From: Atrichornis clamosus
Taxonomy: Eukaryota; Chordata; Aves; Passeriformes; Menuridae
DNA length: 64,000 nucleotides
Direction of reading: 5' to 3'
NCBI GenBank assembly: GCA_013400975.1
Contig: WBMZ01008616.1
Coordinates: 23,153 to 87,152 of the forward strand
The notes under the pieces are model-generated. The model had not been told where the DNA came from and searched no databases. It saw only the letters and a program-made list of their open reading frames with translations. Below, piece after piece: positions 39,621 through 53,989 of the stretch. Both the position numbers and the translations under genes were made by a program. Each line of letters starts with the position of its first letter. Position 1 is the first letter of the stretch.

Positions 39621-41503
39621 CTGAACAGGAAAACTGATTTTCAGTGCTGGTCTGACTTTTCCATATTAACCGTAGGTAAAAAGATATCTACTGGTAACTG
39701 GATCAGAGTTCACGTGGAGAACAAAGGTAGTGAAACCCAGAATTCTACTTTTGCATTCATTCTTCTATCCAGAACCATACTTCAGGAATTCTGTTTCACA
39801 AAGAAGAGTTAAAATTTTCTTTCTGTTTCCATGTTAATAGCAGAAACTAAATTTGAGTCAAGGAACGATACACCTGTGACCCTGAATTCAAAGAGAAATT
39901 CTCTTGAGAGAACTAATTGATTTATTACAAACAGGAAGGATGTTGAATTTAATAAGGCCAGAGCATGTATTTCAAGTTTGACATGTGTACAAAAATGCCC
40001 TTATGAGAAGGCTGAATGGTGTAATATTTTTACACGATTGCTTCTCGGAGTGTAATCACTCAAGTTAAACTAGGAGCTATCTTAAACGACTTTTAGGGGT
40101 TTAAATATAGTAGAAGAAGTCAGGGGGAATGTTACTCAAAGAAATTTATAGACTATACCACATTATTTGGGGTAAGGAAAACACTGGGCAGGTGCCAAAG
40201 ATGGAAGCCCAGTGTCCTTAGCCTGCGTATGGAGGTAGTGGGGAGAGAATGGATTCCTCTTGGAGAAGCCAAGTTTGTGTCTGTTCTGAGCAATTCAGTA
40301 GTGCCATTTGGTGTCCGCTGTGTGTGTGTGATCACCCACATTCAACACAACGTGAGAGCCCTCCTAATCCTCAATGCTTGCTTCTCTTCATCTGTTTTCC
40401 ATAAGAAAGTAGCCTAGTCAAGAAGTGAGAGCCCATTACAGCAGATGACCAGCCTGGATGATTAGGCACTGGGAATAGGGGGTCCTCCAAGAACTGAAGT
40501 GCATTTCCTGCTGTGAAACTCCGCCGAGGACCCTCTCTCCTTTCCGTGCAAGTCAGGCAGCACAGATATGCCAGCAGGTACAGTGCTGTACAACTGACCC
40601 CGTGGGAACTTAGGTCTGCAAACCACAGACCTAAGCTCCTGCTTATTTCTACCTGTCAATCTGGACTTAGGTGTCTAGGTGCAGTTACTTTTTCTTCTGT
40701 GTGAAGATAAACAGTACTATTGACACTGGAAATTACTCTTGCCAAAGAGATTTTCAACTTTAGGCAGCCAAGCTGGGGAGTATTGGTGTCAGCAATTCAT
40801 CTGGAGTTGTATGATAGATGGGAACACATTCAGGAAAGCACCCGGGTGCCCTGACACTGGGCCCATGCCTCCTCCCCTCTGCACCCACTGCACTCCTTTA
40901 GGTATTTTATTGCTTATGTCTTTCAGGACATGTGAAAAAAGCTTAAAATACACAAGACAAATTATCCAACATGATTCTCTGGAAAATGTTGTGTATCTTA
41001 AATGCAGCCAAAGTGCAGAGTGTATGCCAGTTGTAACAGTAATCACTCATTTTCTGTTTTGACCTAGCTGAGAAATTACAGACTTGGAAAGGAGCAATTT
41101 GAATGTAACAATCTTTGCTGTTTCAAAGGTTTTCTTTCTTTTTTTACCCTTCTGGGAGCAGCATGTGCTGTGTGAGTTTTTTCTCCACTTGCTCAGAACA
41201 CATCCTACTTCATCTGGGCCTACTTTCCTAAGGTAGTTAATCTGTTGGAGATAAATAATTAATACCATATCTCACTTTCTGCCACTCAAGCTCTGTCTCA
41301 AACATTCATACAGATGCCTGAAGTGGAACTGGTAAGGGTTAAATGTTGGAAGATCAGTGAATTGCAGAAGAATTTCTCACTGCTTCCAGGTCAAGTATTC
41401 ACAGGTTGTTTTGTTTTGAGCTGTGGCTTCTAGACTTGGATCATGTCAATATACAGAGCAGGGCTGACACTGAGACATCCATGTAATAAATATTTACTTT
41501 TAT
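39621..41503. other. Intergenic, no gene found
   Basis: Short open frames only. No further repeat recognised. Confidence 0.5.
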
Positions 41504-41531
41504 ATGTGTGTGGGGGTGTGTGTGTGTGTGT
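41504..41531 (+). repeat. (TG)n microsatellite
   Basis: Short TG array interrupted by a run of five G. Confidence 0.9.
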
Positions 41532-44500
41532 AGGCTTGCGTGCCTCTGTGTGTTCACTGAGCTCACATCTAATGTCCATCCTTAGTTGGCGGATTTATCC
41601 CGCTCTCTGAGTTGCCCACAGGACAAGCCCAGGACACATATTTACTAGCAACGACTCTCTGGAATGCATCTGTGGTTGTAGAGTGCATTTCGTGGTATCC
41701 TGCTTTAAACTTGTAATAGTACTACTATTTTTAACAGCAGAGTAGCTGCATCACTCAACTGTTGGCACAATGAACTGAAACAGAAAAAAATGCTCTTTAC
41801 AATACAGTCTCCACTGATACAATGTTACATTAAAAATATTTCCTCACATTTATTGTCTCCTTAGAAATTAAATTAAAACATTTGAAGGTTTTCATCCTTC
41901 CACTAGTTTGTTTTTAAAAGTTTGTTGTTATGTGAACCAAAAAAAGAAGATGAGAATTCTTTTACAATGGGTAAAAAGTCATTGATATGCCAGTGTGCAA
42001 TGATTAAAATTATGTACAAAGGCATAGGCAATAAAAGACAGTTACTTTCAAGCACACGTGAAAAAATCATAATTAAGATGAGGCTTAAAAGCACATGTTG
42101 GTGTAGTGTATGTGAGCACAACCAGTGTGCAATAGTATTTGTAATTTATGCTTCTTTGAAACAATCTTTTTTCTGAAAATCCAAATAAATCACTTCAAAT
42201 TTTCACAATCATTTGTCACGGTCAGGGCATTTTCAAATTCATCAGATTTCTTGGATCAGACTGTAATTTTCTCTTATTCATGCATTGCAAATTTATTCTA
42301 TTGCTCTTTATATTGATAGCTATATTCTAAATTTGAACTGTAGGGCCTAAACATGATTAGTGAAGCCAACAAAGGATCTTTCATGTTGACAATAGCACAA
42401 CTCTTTCTAGCATGAATGCTGCCAATTCTTTGAATATTTCTGTATACAACTCTTTATTAGTAGTATTTTCTATAGAACTCAAATATCTTTTGTTGAAGCC
42501 AGGAAAATCATGTCTTGTACATGACTGACTTTTTGCATCTTATGAAAAGTCCCTGGATATCAGTTTTATTTATACATCTGTGGTACAGCCCATTGGTCTT
42601 CTGTGCACATTTGTGTGCCATGAAGTGTCTTTTCTGTTCCTTGGCTTTTAATCAGAGCTGTATTCCACCTCTGCCCAGGGCCTGTTTGTGGTAGTCAGGC
42701 CAGGAGGTGTTTGTCAGTAGAAAGTCAAGGGCAGCCTGTAACACAGTTCTAACTTCATGGAGCAACATCAGGAAAGTTTCTCTTTCTGTGTTAGGGCTTT
42801 TTGGACAACGCCTTTATACCACCCTCAGTGTAAAACTGATTGACTCTGATTTTCAGACTCATCATGTAGTTCACCCAATAGCCATTCACTCTTTTATATA
42901 TGACACAATAATAAAATCTTCACCTTGATTATGATCCCTTAATGTAAAACAACCAACTGCCATTCATAATGGCCACTAGCACTTAAACCTATCCAAACCA
43001 CAAAAAAAAATCACTCTTCAAACCATAATGATTTAGAAAGTTATGAATTTGTTGTAATAATGTGAAACTGGCAGATAGAACAAGCTTCACCTGGGTTACT
43101 AGAGTTAAAATCTTTTCCTCCAGGGAAATGTGACCTACAGAAATGTTTTGCATTATCCCAGGAAAAAGAACCATGTTGAAAAGATTAGAAACCATCCCAT
43201 GCACACATGCACACATATGCTTGCATGCACGCACACTCTCCCACCCCGGCAGTACTGTGGGTAGCAGAAGGAGCAGTGCCCTTTCACAGACTCCTGCCTT
43301 GTGCTCAAAGGAAATGCAGCAGACATTTAAATATTTCCAAACCAAACAAGACATCCTGAAGGATTCTCCTCCTGTGGCCTCATTATCTGCTTACATCTGT
43401 GTTTTTAAAATCAAAAGAAAGGCAGAAGCAGTCAGAGACACCCTAGACAGGAGCAGAAAGGGGACGTGGAGAAGCAAGGAGAAAAAGTTTAACACCTTAA
43501 CTCAAGTGGCCCTCACTTTCTGAGAAGACTGAGTTTAAAATATGATGGTTGGAAATTAAAATAATCCTTTTTAAAGGCATCTTCCTTTTCTAAGGCTTCA
43601 CATCTAAGTATACAGCTTTAAAAAGTACATAGAGAGGCTGATCTTGCAAAGACAGTGACGACCTGTTTGTAAGTACCTGATCATTCCTCTAGAGTTTAGG
43701 GGCGAATTCTTCCCTAAAGCTGCACCTTTGCATTTGTTTTCCAACAGGAAGATCTGAGGTGGCAGCTCTTCTGCCGATATGACCCTGCGGCCCCAGCAGG
43801 ACCCAAGGCTGACGTGATGAGCAAGCTGTTGACTTGAGTAATAGGCTGATGCAGACAAGACCTTTTTCAGTGAGTGCCAAATGTCATCCAAGCCCATCAA
43901 AGCCTGAGGAGGACCTTCCAAAGGGTGCTCCCCACATCACCTAGCTTTACAGCATTTCCTCTGGTACCTAATCCTCCCTGGATTTTTGCTTTAGTTTTGG
44001 ACGTCTTTGCACCAAGTAAAATTACAGCTTGCCCTGTTGTCTCTGATGGTCTTGTGCACCTACTAACACATAAGGACACTCACTGAAAAATTTCCAATCA
44101 TTTTGAGTGTGTGGGGAAAAAACTGCAATAGTGTTTGAGCATCTTGTACTTACTGCGTGTAAACATTCAGCTTTGAGGAAAAAAAGAGTAATCAGTGAGG
44201 AATTTGGCTTCAAAGTCAATGGCATGATACTGTGTGGTCAGGCTGCCTACTCCAAAACCAGCTGAGTAGCCCTGGAGAGAGGGATTCTGCCTTGCTGCTG
44301 CAAAGTGTCTGGTAAGCATCTCCAGAACATTTGCTCCAAAGATGTCATCCCACCTATAAAACAGGTTAGCCACAACCTGTGAGCTGGGCCAGCTGGAGTG
44401 GCAGAGCCACCACGAGCATCACCCCAGGAAAGGGCTGTGGGTTGCACCTGTGGGCCAGGCCCATTTTTTGTCCCTTCTTACCACTGCTGAGAAGCTGAAA

Positions 44501-47500
44501 TTTTGGGACCAGGTACAGGTCTTGCAGAGAAAGGCAACAGGGGGAAGGCATAAGGGAAGGGTTTCAAATTTGCTGAGAGTGAGTAGTGAAAGAAGGAGAA
44601 TAATACTGAAACAAAGGAGATGATAAATGAGAAAATGAGGAAAAGGTTAGCATCGAAACATGCTCCTCTCACTGTTTATGAGCACTGATATGTGCTGTTT
44701 CTTCACCTTGATAATGTGGTAAACCTGTAAATAAATTATTTTTATTTTTAAGCATAAAAAGCATCTCTACATGTCTGAAGTTAGTTACCTGCCTTAGCAA
44801 AACCATAAATGGCTCTTAATGCTGAGGTATCATGGCCTTCCTTGATAGATGTGTGCACATGAATCAGCCAAGGCAGCCTTTTAGGCTGGTTGTATTACGG
44901 CAGAAGTCAGTACACGCTGGACCAGCTTTGGTGTTGCTTTATGTCATGAGTAACCTCCTGCCTGTATCTGAATTACTCTGTTGCAGAAGCAAAGGTTCTG
45001 CTGAGGGAACAGGGAACAGGCAACAGGCTGAGTTCCCTGTCCAGAGACAGAGCTAAGGAGGAAGGCATGTAAGTGGCCGTGGGCACAAGGACTCTGCTCC
45101 CCTGGGCTGAAGAAAGCATGGGTGAAACATGTTGGCCTAATCACATAAAAAACACACAAGGAGTCAGCCCAAGGGCAGAAACTGGCTCCTCGCTTCAAAA
45201 CTCTGCTTGCCTTTGCCCTGCTGTTATTCCTGAGACTCCACTCCCAGCAGTCAAGTTGAATTCAAATGATCCCTCTGCTCCAAACTGGGTGCCTCAAGAT
45301 ATTGTGGATCCCAAAAGCCCTGGGAGTGATGAGTAACAAACCTCTAATTTTAGGCAAAAGGCTTCTGTTTTCTTGCTGAGGTGGAATGCAGTTTCCATAG
45401 TAAAAGGGTCTTGGGTTCCCCAGACGAAAGCTGAGGTACATCTTGAGAGACAACACACAATGTCCCACACGGACCACCCTGCCGTGCCGATGCTCGTGCT
45501 GTTGATGACTGTTGCTGTGACACAAATCCTAAAGGGAATCTGTCACACTTGAGTCTCTTTCTGTGGCTGGGAGACAGTTTCTGGGTACTGCCTGTACAAA
45601 GGCTACAGATGAGCATTTTTACAGCCTCAAACTAAACACTGCATCTTTCCTACTAAGAGAGTTGCCATCACTGAAGGCCAGGATCTACTGGTTGCTGACA
45701 TTTACATGAGAATTTATAGCAGTAATAAATTATGCTCCAGTTTTTCCTTATTTGGAATAATTTTGGAGTATACTTTCACCACATTTTTTATGACAATGTA
45801 ACAGACCACTTTTTAAAGGACCATGAAGATGTTAATGTTACCTTCACTGCATAAAGAGCTTGGATAAAAAGCTTTCCAAGAGAGGAGTTTTTGGACAATG
45901 CAATGTTATTTATTTACTTAAGCCATTTTATAACAATCTGGCAGTGTAAGCCAATGATGAGGTTCCAGGGAACTTGGATTCTTTAATTTTTTTTTAGTCT
46001 CTGTGCACAGGATGTACTTAATTCACTGATAAGACAAAAATAAGGCTTTTCTGAAGAAGCAGATCTCTATTCTTTCTCAGTGACTTTATCTCTGCAGACA
46101 GACTACAGGTATAAGGGAATGAGGTATAGGGGAGACAGGAATACTGAGACTGTTGTGACAGCTAGAGCCTAGCTTTGAAGAAATCTGCAAATGCTACCTA
46201 CATGGGAGATAAATGCATTTTCATGTAGTAGCAAAACTCACTTTTGATAGACGATACCATATATTGAGATCTACATGTCCCTCTGTGCAGAGAAACCATG
46301 TGAGCTTCAGTAAGGACCTGACATGCTTGTAGCAACCTGGAAATGTCTTAAAGAGAGTGAAATAAAAAGTCCAAGGGGACAAGCAGCAAATGGCCTATCC
46401 AGGTTAAATGAAAGATCATTTTCATCTCCATGCAGATTCTTCTTTTCCCTATCCCCTCCTGCCTTTCCATTATATGCATTTCTCTGTTTCCTTTCCTGGA
46501 CTGAGTTTTCAGAGGCTATTCCTCTCCTGCAGAGTACCAAACAGGAAGGACTTCCCCTCCTGCAGGTTAGCCATCTTAGTTTCCTTCTTTCATTTGGAAA
46601 GGTCTTCCTGGCATCCTCATTTTATTCACCCCTTCCAGCCTCCTCGATTTCCCTCTGTCCTACACTGACCTTTGCCTAAAGCCTTCCTTTCTTTGACTTT
46701 CCCATCCTCTTTCTCCATCAGAATGACTCTGATCACTTCTCTTTTGTCTTTTTTTCATTCATATCTTCATATTCATGTTTCCCACCCCTAACCACTTTCA
46801 TGTGTCCCCATCCTATAGGTCAAAACTCTTTCTTTGTAGGCTAGCTTTTTACAAAGTCGCTCTCGTCCTCTTGTCATCTCTCTGGGCTTTCCTGCTTTCC
46901 AGACACATTATTGGTGACAGATCCCCTAGGTGTTACCTCTCAGGATGAAGTGGATGTCATGCTTTACCCAGGCCTGTTCTCCAGGCAATGGAGGGCCTGC
47001 CTAATGTAGGGCCTGCATAATGCAGAACCACAAGTGAAAAAGGCAAAAACCCTGTCAGTTGTGACAGGCTTGTTCACATTAGCATGCCACAGCCCCAAGC
47101 TGTGACAAGAGCCAGTATCCATCTGCCAATGTCACCTCTCCACGGCCAATGTACCTGCTGCCCTCCCATGCCTCTGCAGCCTCTCCACAGGCACCCCTTC
47201 GCTGTGCTCTCCATCATTTCAGACTGGGACCATCCCTTTCAGACTAGATCCCTGAATTCAAACCCCCATGTCTCCTCATTTTGCTGAGCTGGTTTGGACT
47301 TTGGCTGGAAGTTCCCCACTCTTGGGAGCTCTGTAACCAGACAATGCGTCCAGTGACGCAGTTTGGACTTTTCAAAACAAAACAGGGTTTAAAAATCAAC
47401 AGGAACACATTGCTTCGATAACTGGGTTACGATAACAAAAGAAGGCCTGCACGCGTGAATATGACTTAAGCTTCATTCTTCCCTCCCGGATTTTGGGCAA

Positions 47501-48060
47501 GTTCCATGTCCTCTTGGCACCTCAGCTCTTGGGCTGGGAGAGGCAGGACACAAACCTCTGTCTTTCTGTCGGAAATGATGTTAGACGGGAATGTCTGTCA
47601 GCTCTGGGTCTGGATGGGGCTGGTGACATGCCAGCTTGTTGGCCAAAGAGGCCAGTACTGGGATGGTCAGCTGCTCCCGACCTCCTGGGCGTTGCTCACT
47701 ATTTCTGGGGATATCTTACAATCCTCCTTATTTAATTTCCTGCACATTTCCTCCTACCCACCTCCTTTGTTTTGCACTGTACAGAAAATAACAGCAAGGA
47801 AAGGCACAGTGACAGATTTAATAACTTTTTTTTTCGTATGGGTTCTTCACATTTGCCAGTTTCCTTTCTCATTCTCATCTCTTTGTAGTGGATTCTCCAA
47901 ATCACCATCACTGCATTAACATGTGCATTCAGTAACAAAATGCTGATATCTGCAAATACGTAACATTTCCAGTGCGTTGGACAAGGTGATTTTACAAAAA
48001 ATTGTTACTGATAATACTAGTTTATCATATTTTTAATACAGTATCTGATCAGACTATAAA
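41532..48060. other. Intergenic, no gene found
   Basis: 41,700-42,960 is AT-rich. An imperfect CA/TGCA repeat is at about 43,199-43,240. 46,430-46,960 is strongly pyrimidine-rich on the plus strand. No open frame has recognisable domains. Confidence 0.5.
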
Positions 48061-48109
48061 TTTCTCAAAACTTTTTAAAGCAGGTTTTCTCAAAACTTTT
48101 TTAAGCAGG
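48061..48109 (+). repeat. Two-unit tandem duplication (24/25 bp)
   Basis: The unit TTTCTCAAAACTTTTTAAAG plus CAGG occurs twice in direct tandem with only a one-base length difference and one substitution. It is probably a recent local duplication by slippage. Confidence 0.9.
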
Positions 48110-51100
48110 TTTTTCTTTCAGTTGTGCTACATCTGCCCAAGTAATCAGCCAAAACTAACAAAGCTTTTGCTTGCTTGCTTAGTTTGCACCAGTGTAACTA
48201 AGATGAGAAGTTTATTCATGGGCTTGAAAAGCATTGCATACTCTCTGGGAATTGATCTTTCAATTGCAACTATATAGTTCCATCCTGATTTCTGTATCAA
48301 AAAATATAAAAAATCCAACCAACCAAACAAAAAACACCAAACCAAAATTCCAGCATCCCACATCCTTCTATTAAAGAACTTTGATAAGATCTTGGTTAAG
48401 TGTTTACTAAAGAAATTAAGGTTCTCATACGATGAGAACCCATGAACTGAAAGCTATCTAAGAAATTGGAGGCAATAAACATGAAAAAATAGCAAGTTTT
48501 TGTCTCTGAAAAGATGTTGACACAGAAGTGGCAAGGTCTGGTATTGTTTAAAGTATATACTGGCAGCCTGGAAAGGGGAATGGGAATACGAAAATGAAAT
48601 TGATGAAGTTATTTATTTTAGTCAAAGCCTGGTACTTCACTGGAGGCAGCATGTCAGTGAGACTTCAGCAAAGCAGGCAAAGGCCCAATACAATGGCAGA
48701 TAGAGCTAAATTGGTGGCACATGCAAAATAATATACACTAGAGGGGAAGGCAAAATATTCGTGTGACTGGGAGCGCTTGATGTGAGCTCAGGAAAAAGAA
48801 AAGAAAAAAGACTTGGGTCTTGCTGAAGGCAGATTAATAGAAAGTTCCGTTCCCTGTGGAGAGTGGTGGGGACTACACAGCATGGTGCTAGAAGCCAACA
48901 GTGCAATCTTGTCTATTACCTGTTGTTCAGGGTCTCGGCCAGGATTCATCTCCCTTAACCACAGAGCAGACACCATCACTCAAGCCTGTCATCTGAGCTT
49001 TTCCACAGCCAATGGGGAGAAATGTGCTTGTGGAGACTGAGTCATGTTATTCCAGAGAAGACATCTTCAAGAGATCCCATCACCCTTCCTCAGATGCCTA
49101 TTTTGACTACTTTTTCTGTAAAAGGAGTTTTGACGACTAGCTTTTATATGTGCGCTACAGAAAAAACGCAGTCTCCTGCCTAAGCAGGTTTCACTTCCTG
49201 TGAGGTGGGGATTAAAGGAGCCACAATAAGACACTAGGGGCCAGAATATCTGAAGATGGTGGTGAGCTGCCTTCGGAAGGAGACAAGCGCAGATGTGGTA
49301 AAATAACTTAAAAAAAGAAAAAAAGTTAATTAAGATGAATCAAGAGCTTCTGTCTTGGCATTAAAGTTAAAATAAACACAGACAAAATGCAGAGAAAGAA
49401 ATGTGTCTTTAAAACACTACCTAAACCGTCTCTGGTATGCCCCAGCACAGGATGCTAGAGAGGCCAAGAGCTGAGTTCAAATCTGAGTGCAAATTTCACC
49501 CTCAGAGTGGTTGGTGTGATGCATACTTGCCTACTGCAAAACTTCTTGTATCTTCTGAAGCTCCTGGGGCTGCTGGAATAGGCTGATGAGGTTGAAAGAG
49601 TATCTTCTGTGTGTGCAGCATTCGCCTATGAGCTTGGAAAAGAAATCAAAGCTGAATTCAATCAGCAGTTCTTAGACTGCTGAGGGGATATCTTGGGAAA
49701 TGAATGCCCTGGCAAAATTAGGTGTGATGACTATCTTCTTAAAACAAGGAAGGACATTCAGGATGTAGCTCACACCCTCCAGAGACACCTCATCAGGAGC
49801 AAACAGGGGCTGTTACGCTTCTCTAATGTTTTTTTAAGTCCATCCATTTTCTGTTCCCCTTTCAAACACAAGATCCTAGACCACGTGGACTTTGAGACTG
49901 GACTTATGAGGAATTTGCTACATTTTCTTCATGGCATGAGTCCACCTGAAAGAACATGAAGACATGTGCACTTTATGGACAGATTGGTTTTTTATAGGCT
50001 TCTACCTACAGCCTGTGTCTGTAAGGATGTGAGAGAGCTATGTCAGGTCCTCCTTCTGGTGGAAAGAAGTGACCTTGTGAATGACAGCTGTGCAGGCAAG
50101 CGACAAATTTATTAACATCGCCACAGAGCAGACTATGCAGAACATATGCTATAATTGGGGGCTTTCCCAGCTCTGGGGGGTCCTGTGTCTGCTCTCCCTG
50201 TGCTCAAGTGCCTCCTAAAGTGCTGAGCTTGGAAATTTTGTGAGCTGCATGTTTCTTCTTCTGTTTTTATTTTACTCTGCATTCAAAGGGCTAAATAGTG
50301 AGAAAGGGCTCTGGCTGCTTCAAACAGCGTACAGGAAATGAACAAGCTGAATAGCATGTTTGCCAGCACATGGATCTTTTTGGCATACTTAGAGCCTATC
50401 TGGACTATGAATTTGTCTCATTTTTAGCCATAACTAGCCAACCATCAAAGGCTTTTCCATGTAGAAGGACAGCCATGTGTTGTTGTGGTGCATGCTCTGA
50501 CTAATAAATATGTCCTGACATGCCCCTAGATGGGATGGTCTGTTTCATATGACCATCTGTTTTCTGTTTCTCACCCTTGCAGTGTGGCTGGTGCCTGGGG
50601 ACCCTGGGGATACTTAAGACCAGAACCAACTATGGGCAGGTGGAAACAGCTCAGATGTCTCCTGCCCTTCATGCCCTTCTGGACTGCTCTTAGACACGTC
50701 CCTGGGGAGGCAGCCAGCTCCCAGGTGCTGGGCAGTGGTGGCTGAAAAGGAAGACAGGGCTCTCCTGGAACAGGCAAATGTCGGCTGCTTACAGCAGACG
50801 CTTTTCTACTCAATGAGAACGTGGACTTTTTGTCACACTTCCCTCCAAGTCTGAAGGACTGGGCCAAGAAGGAGCTAACCAAACGCAGTACTGGCTGGTA
50901 GAAGAACTAGCACACTTCTGCTGGGCTGAATTCCATGTTTGTCTTTCTCTTGCTCTTTCCTATGTCTCCTGTAGGCCTATCTGATGAGTTATTATGAGTC
51001 TGCCCTCATCTAGTCTGGCTGTCTTCTCTTTGATCCCTTCGATCAGAAACTGAGTTAGAGTTCCTTGTATTTCCTTTAGGAAGTGGGAACCTATAGAATC

Positions 51101-53989
51101 AAAATTCAGAAACAACAGGCTACAGTTAAAAAAAAAAACAACAAAGTTTTGGGAATCTTAATCCTTCTCTTTGGACTGGGGAAACAAGTACATGTGGAGG
51201 TCTTTTCTTTTGCTGAGGGATATCTTTAAACTCTGGTCCTATAGTAGGACTGCAGTGCATGCAATTCATCAGTAACAATCAGGAGGAAATCAGTGGGAAA
51301 ATGCAGAGGAAATTTCAAGGGCTTGCAGAGTTCTGCATATCTGGTGTTATAATATTAGAACAGAAACAGTAGTGTATGAATCACTCACAGTCATTCCTTG
51401 CCCTCATGGTTTTGATAACAAAGGCCATTGTCTGAAGTAGTATGGGAGCAAGGCTTGTGTCCCAGGATTGAAATAAAGTTTATTTGGCAGACAGAGAAAA
51501 TTTCTAGAGTAATCCACAGGCGTGGAAAACTAAGAGGAGATGAAGAAGGTTGACAAGATCAGAGTTCAAAGGCTAAAGCATATGGGGGAATGCCACTGTG
51601 CACTCTGTTGGCCAGACTAGGCTCTTGCTGCTGTTATCACCCTCCTGGATATTCACTGCTATTACAGTCACAAACACAGCGACATCAGGCATAAAGTGCT
51701 CCAGCTGAGATCTGTCCTTGTCCTCGTTATGGTCTTGCTGAAGGCAAGTACAGAGCTGTGGTCCTTTCCTCTCTTGGATGCAAGATCAGGCTTCGCTGGC
51801 TGGAGACTGCAGTGGGACGCAGTGTGCCAGTTGCGTTTCCCAGGATGTCTGCACGCCATTGTCTGGGAAGCCTGAAATTGCAAGTATCCAGGGATAAAGT
51901 AGTCTTCTAAAATTCAGACTGCTGGCTGATTTTCATGGAAGGAATAATGCTTTGAGAAGGAGAATATTTGAAGAACTACCAGCTCTGCATGTCGCTCCAT
52001 ACTGCCTACTGCTGGGAGCTTGAGCAAGGCTGGGCGGCTTCACAAGGGCCTGTGTCTAAGAGAGGTTTCACCACAGTTTCTACTGCTTTATTGACAGAAC
52101 CTCTGAGCCTGCTGAGTAACTTGGCAGAGCCCTGCCTTGTGTCTGTGCTTGTTCAGACTACTTTGGACACTTTTGATGGGTAGTCAAGCCAGAACCCTCC
52201 TACCCTCTGCTCCTCTGCTGTCCTGGAACAAGCCTCTGTTTGTTTACTGAAGGTCACTTATCTTGAGCTATTGCTTTTATCCTAGCCACTCGTTCTTGTT
52301 GCCTCACACTAGGCAAAAGCAATATATTGAGGGATTCAAGTGTTCCCACTTCCCACTGCAGCTTTGTTTCTGATTCAGAAAGGAAAAAAGGGTACACTGC
52401 AATGAGGGGAACTTCTCATGCGTGAAAGCAAGATTTAGTGCATGATATGAGGAGTAGAACTTGATGTGTATTTTTAAGGGGCTTAATAATTCTGCCTTTC
52501 ATAATGACATAGTGGATCTTCCCATGGTGGTTGCAGAAGTTACACCTGTTCTTGCACTTCTTTCATCAAAGATTACCCCAACCTGATAACATTCACATCA
52601 CTCCCTGGAATCTACACCCTTCTATTATGGCTTTGCCTATTAAGTCACCTGGAATAAAAGTACAGTCCTCCAGTACTTTTCTGATGCTCCTTGTTCCTTT
52701 CTAGTGTACAACTCTGCTTTTCCTTCATTAATGGCCAAGAGACCATCTGGCTTTGCCAGCGCTGAGAGACAGTGTGCCAAAGCACAGGTGGCAGAATCTG
52801 GAAACATTTCTGTGTCCTGCAATTTTAATGTTGAAGGCTCTTTACGGCTTTTTTAAAAAAGACTGAATCATGTTATTGACTCTAACCTTCCCTCCCCTCT
52901 GTTCATATTCTCTCCAGTACAAAGGATGAGAAGCACCCTCCTGTAACCAAACAGTTTTCTCTAAGCCACCAGTAAATGCTCTGCAAGCCACCAGTGGTCA
53001 ACAAATCTCTGGCAGGGAAACATCCAGGTAAAAAAACTAAAACAACCATGAATTCAAGAAGGTCCAAGGCCTGATTTTAACGTGTTGCTTCTGCAAGTAA
53101 TATTGTCCAGGAACTTCTAGTACTGATCATGCTGTAGATCCAGTTTCTAAAATTCAGGGAAAAGCTGCAGCCCTTTAACATAAGGACTTCCCAGTCACAG
53201 ACACTGCCCTGTTTAGTTTCAATCAGCTTTGAGGAGTTGATGCCACTTTAAAGTTGGTTGTATTGGTGCAGTTTGCAGCTGTACATGTATAAACAAGGGA
53301 TTACAGTGATGGAGTGTCCATAAACACCAGTTATGCTGTTTGAACTAAATCACACTTTTCATCATATCAGAAAATTTCTGTGCTTGAGATCCAGTCTCAA
53401 AGAAGAATTTCAAACAGGTTTGAACTGATCCAAACACAAAACTGAGAGATTTTTCATCAAGTAAATTGTGTTTGGTGTATGTTAATCGGGACAGGTATAA
53501 ACCAATCCAAAAAGGATCTCTGAAAATGAGATAAGATTGTGTACATAAGGGATTTCAGTAGCTCAACTAAATCAGTTATAAAACTTCTAATTTAAACTAA
53601 TGCTACCTATATTTGGACAGTAAGAATTAATGGGCTGCAACTTTACTGCAAGGAAAATGTTACCAGTGGGGATCCTGTCCAAGAAATCCTGTTCCTCAAA
53701 AGCAGTTCAGTCTCTTTGAATTACCCTTAAAACATCAAATTACCTGTGAACTCAGTGGTTCTTCGCACAACACCACAAATTCATTTTGCAGTGCTTAAAA
53801 TAATTGATGTAATGCAGTTAGCATTTCTCCATAATCTCCTAAATAAATCTAAATCCGCTGTTAAAATATCTCTAATTTCCAACCACAGTTTTGTAGTGGT
53901 GTCCCAACATATTTTAAAACCTCCTCCTCCTCCCCGCATATTTCTTTTTAGAAAAGACCAGTGGAGAAACCAGTAGATTTCTATAAATC
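48110..53989. other. Intergenic, no gene found
   Basis: Mixed sequence with short anonymous open frames. No repeat family recognised. Confidence 0.5.
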
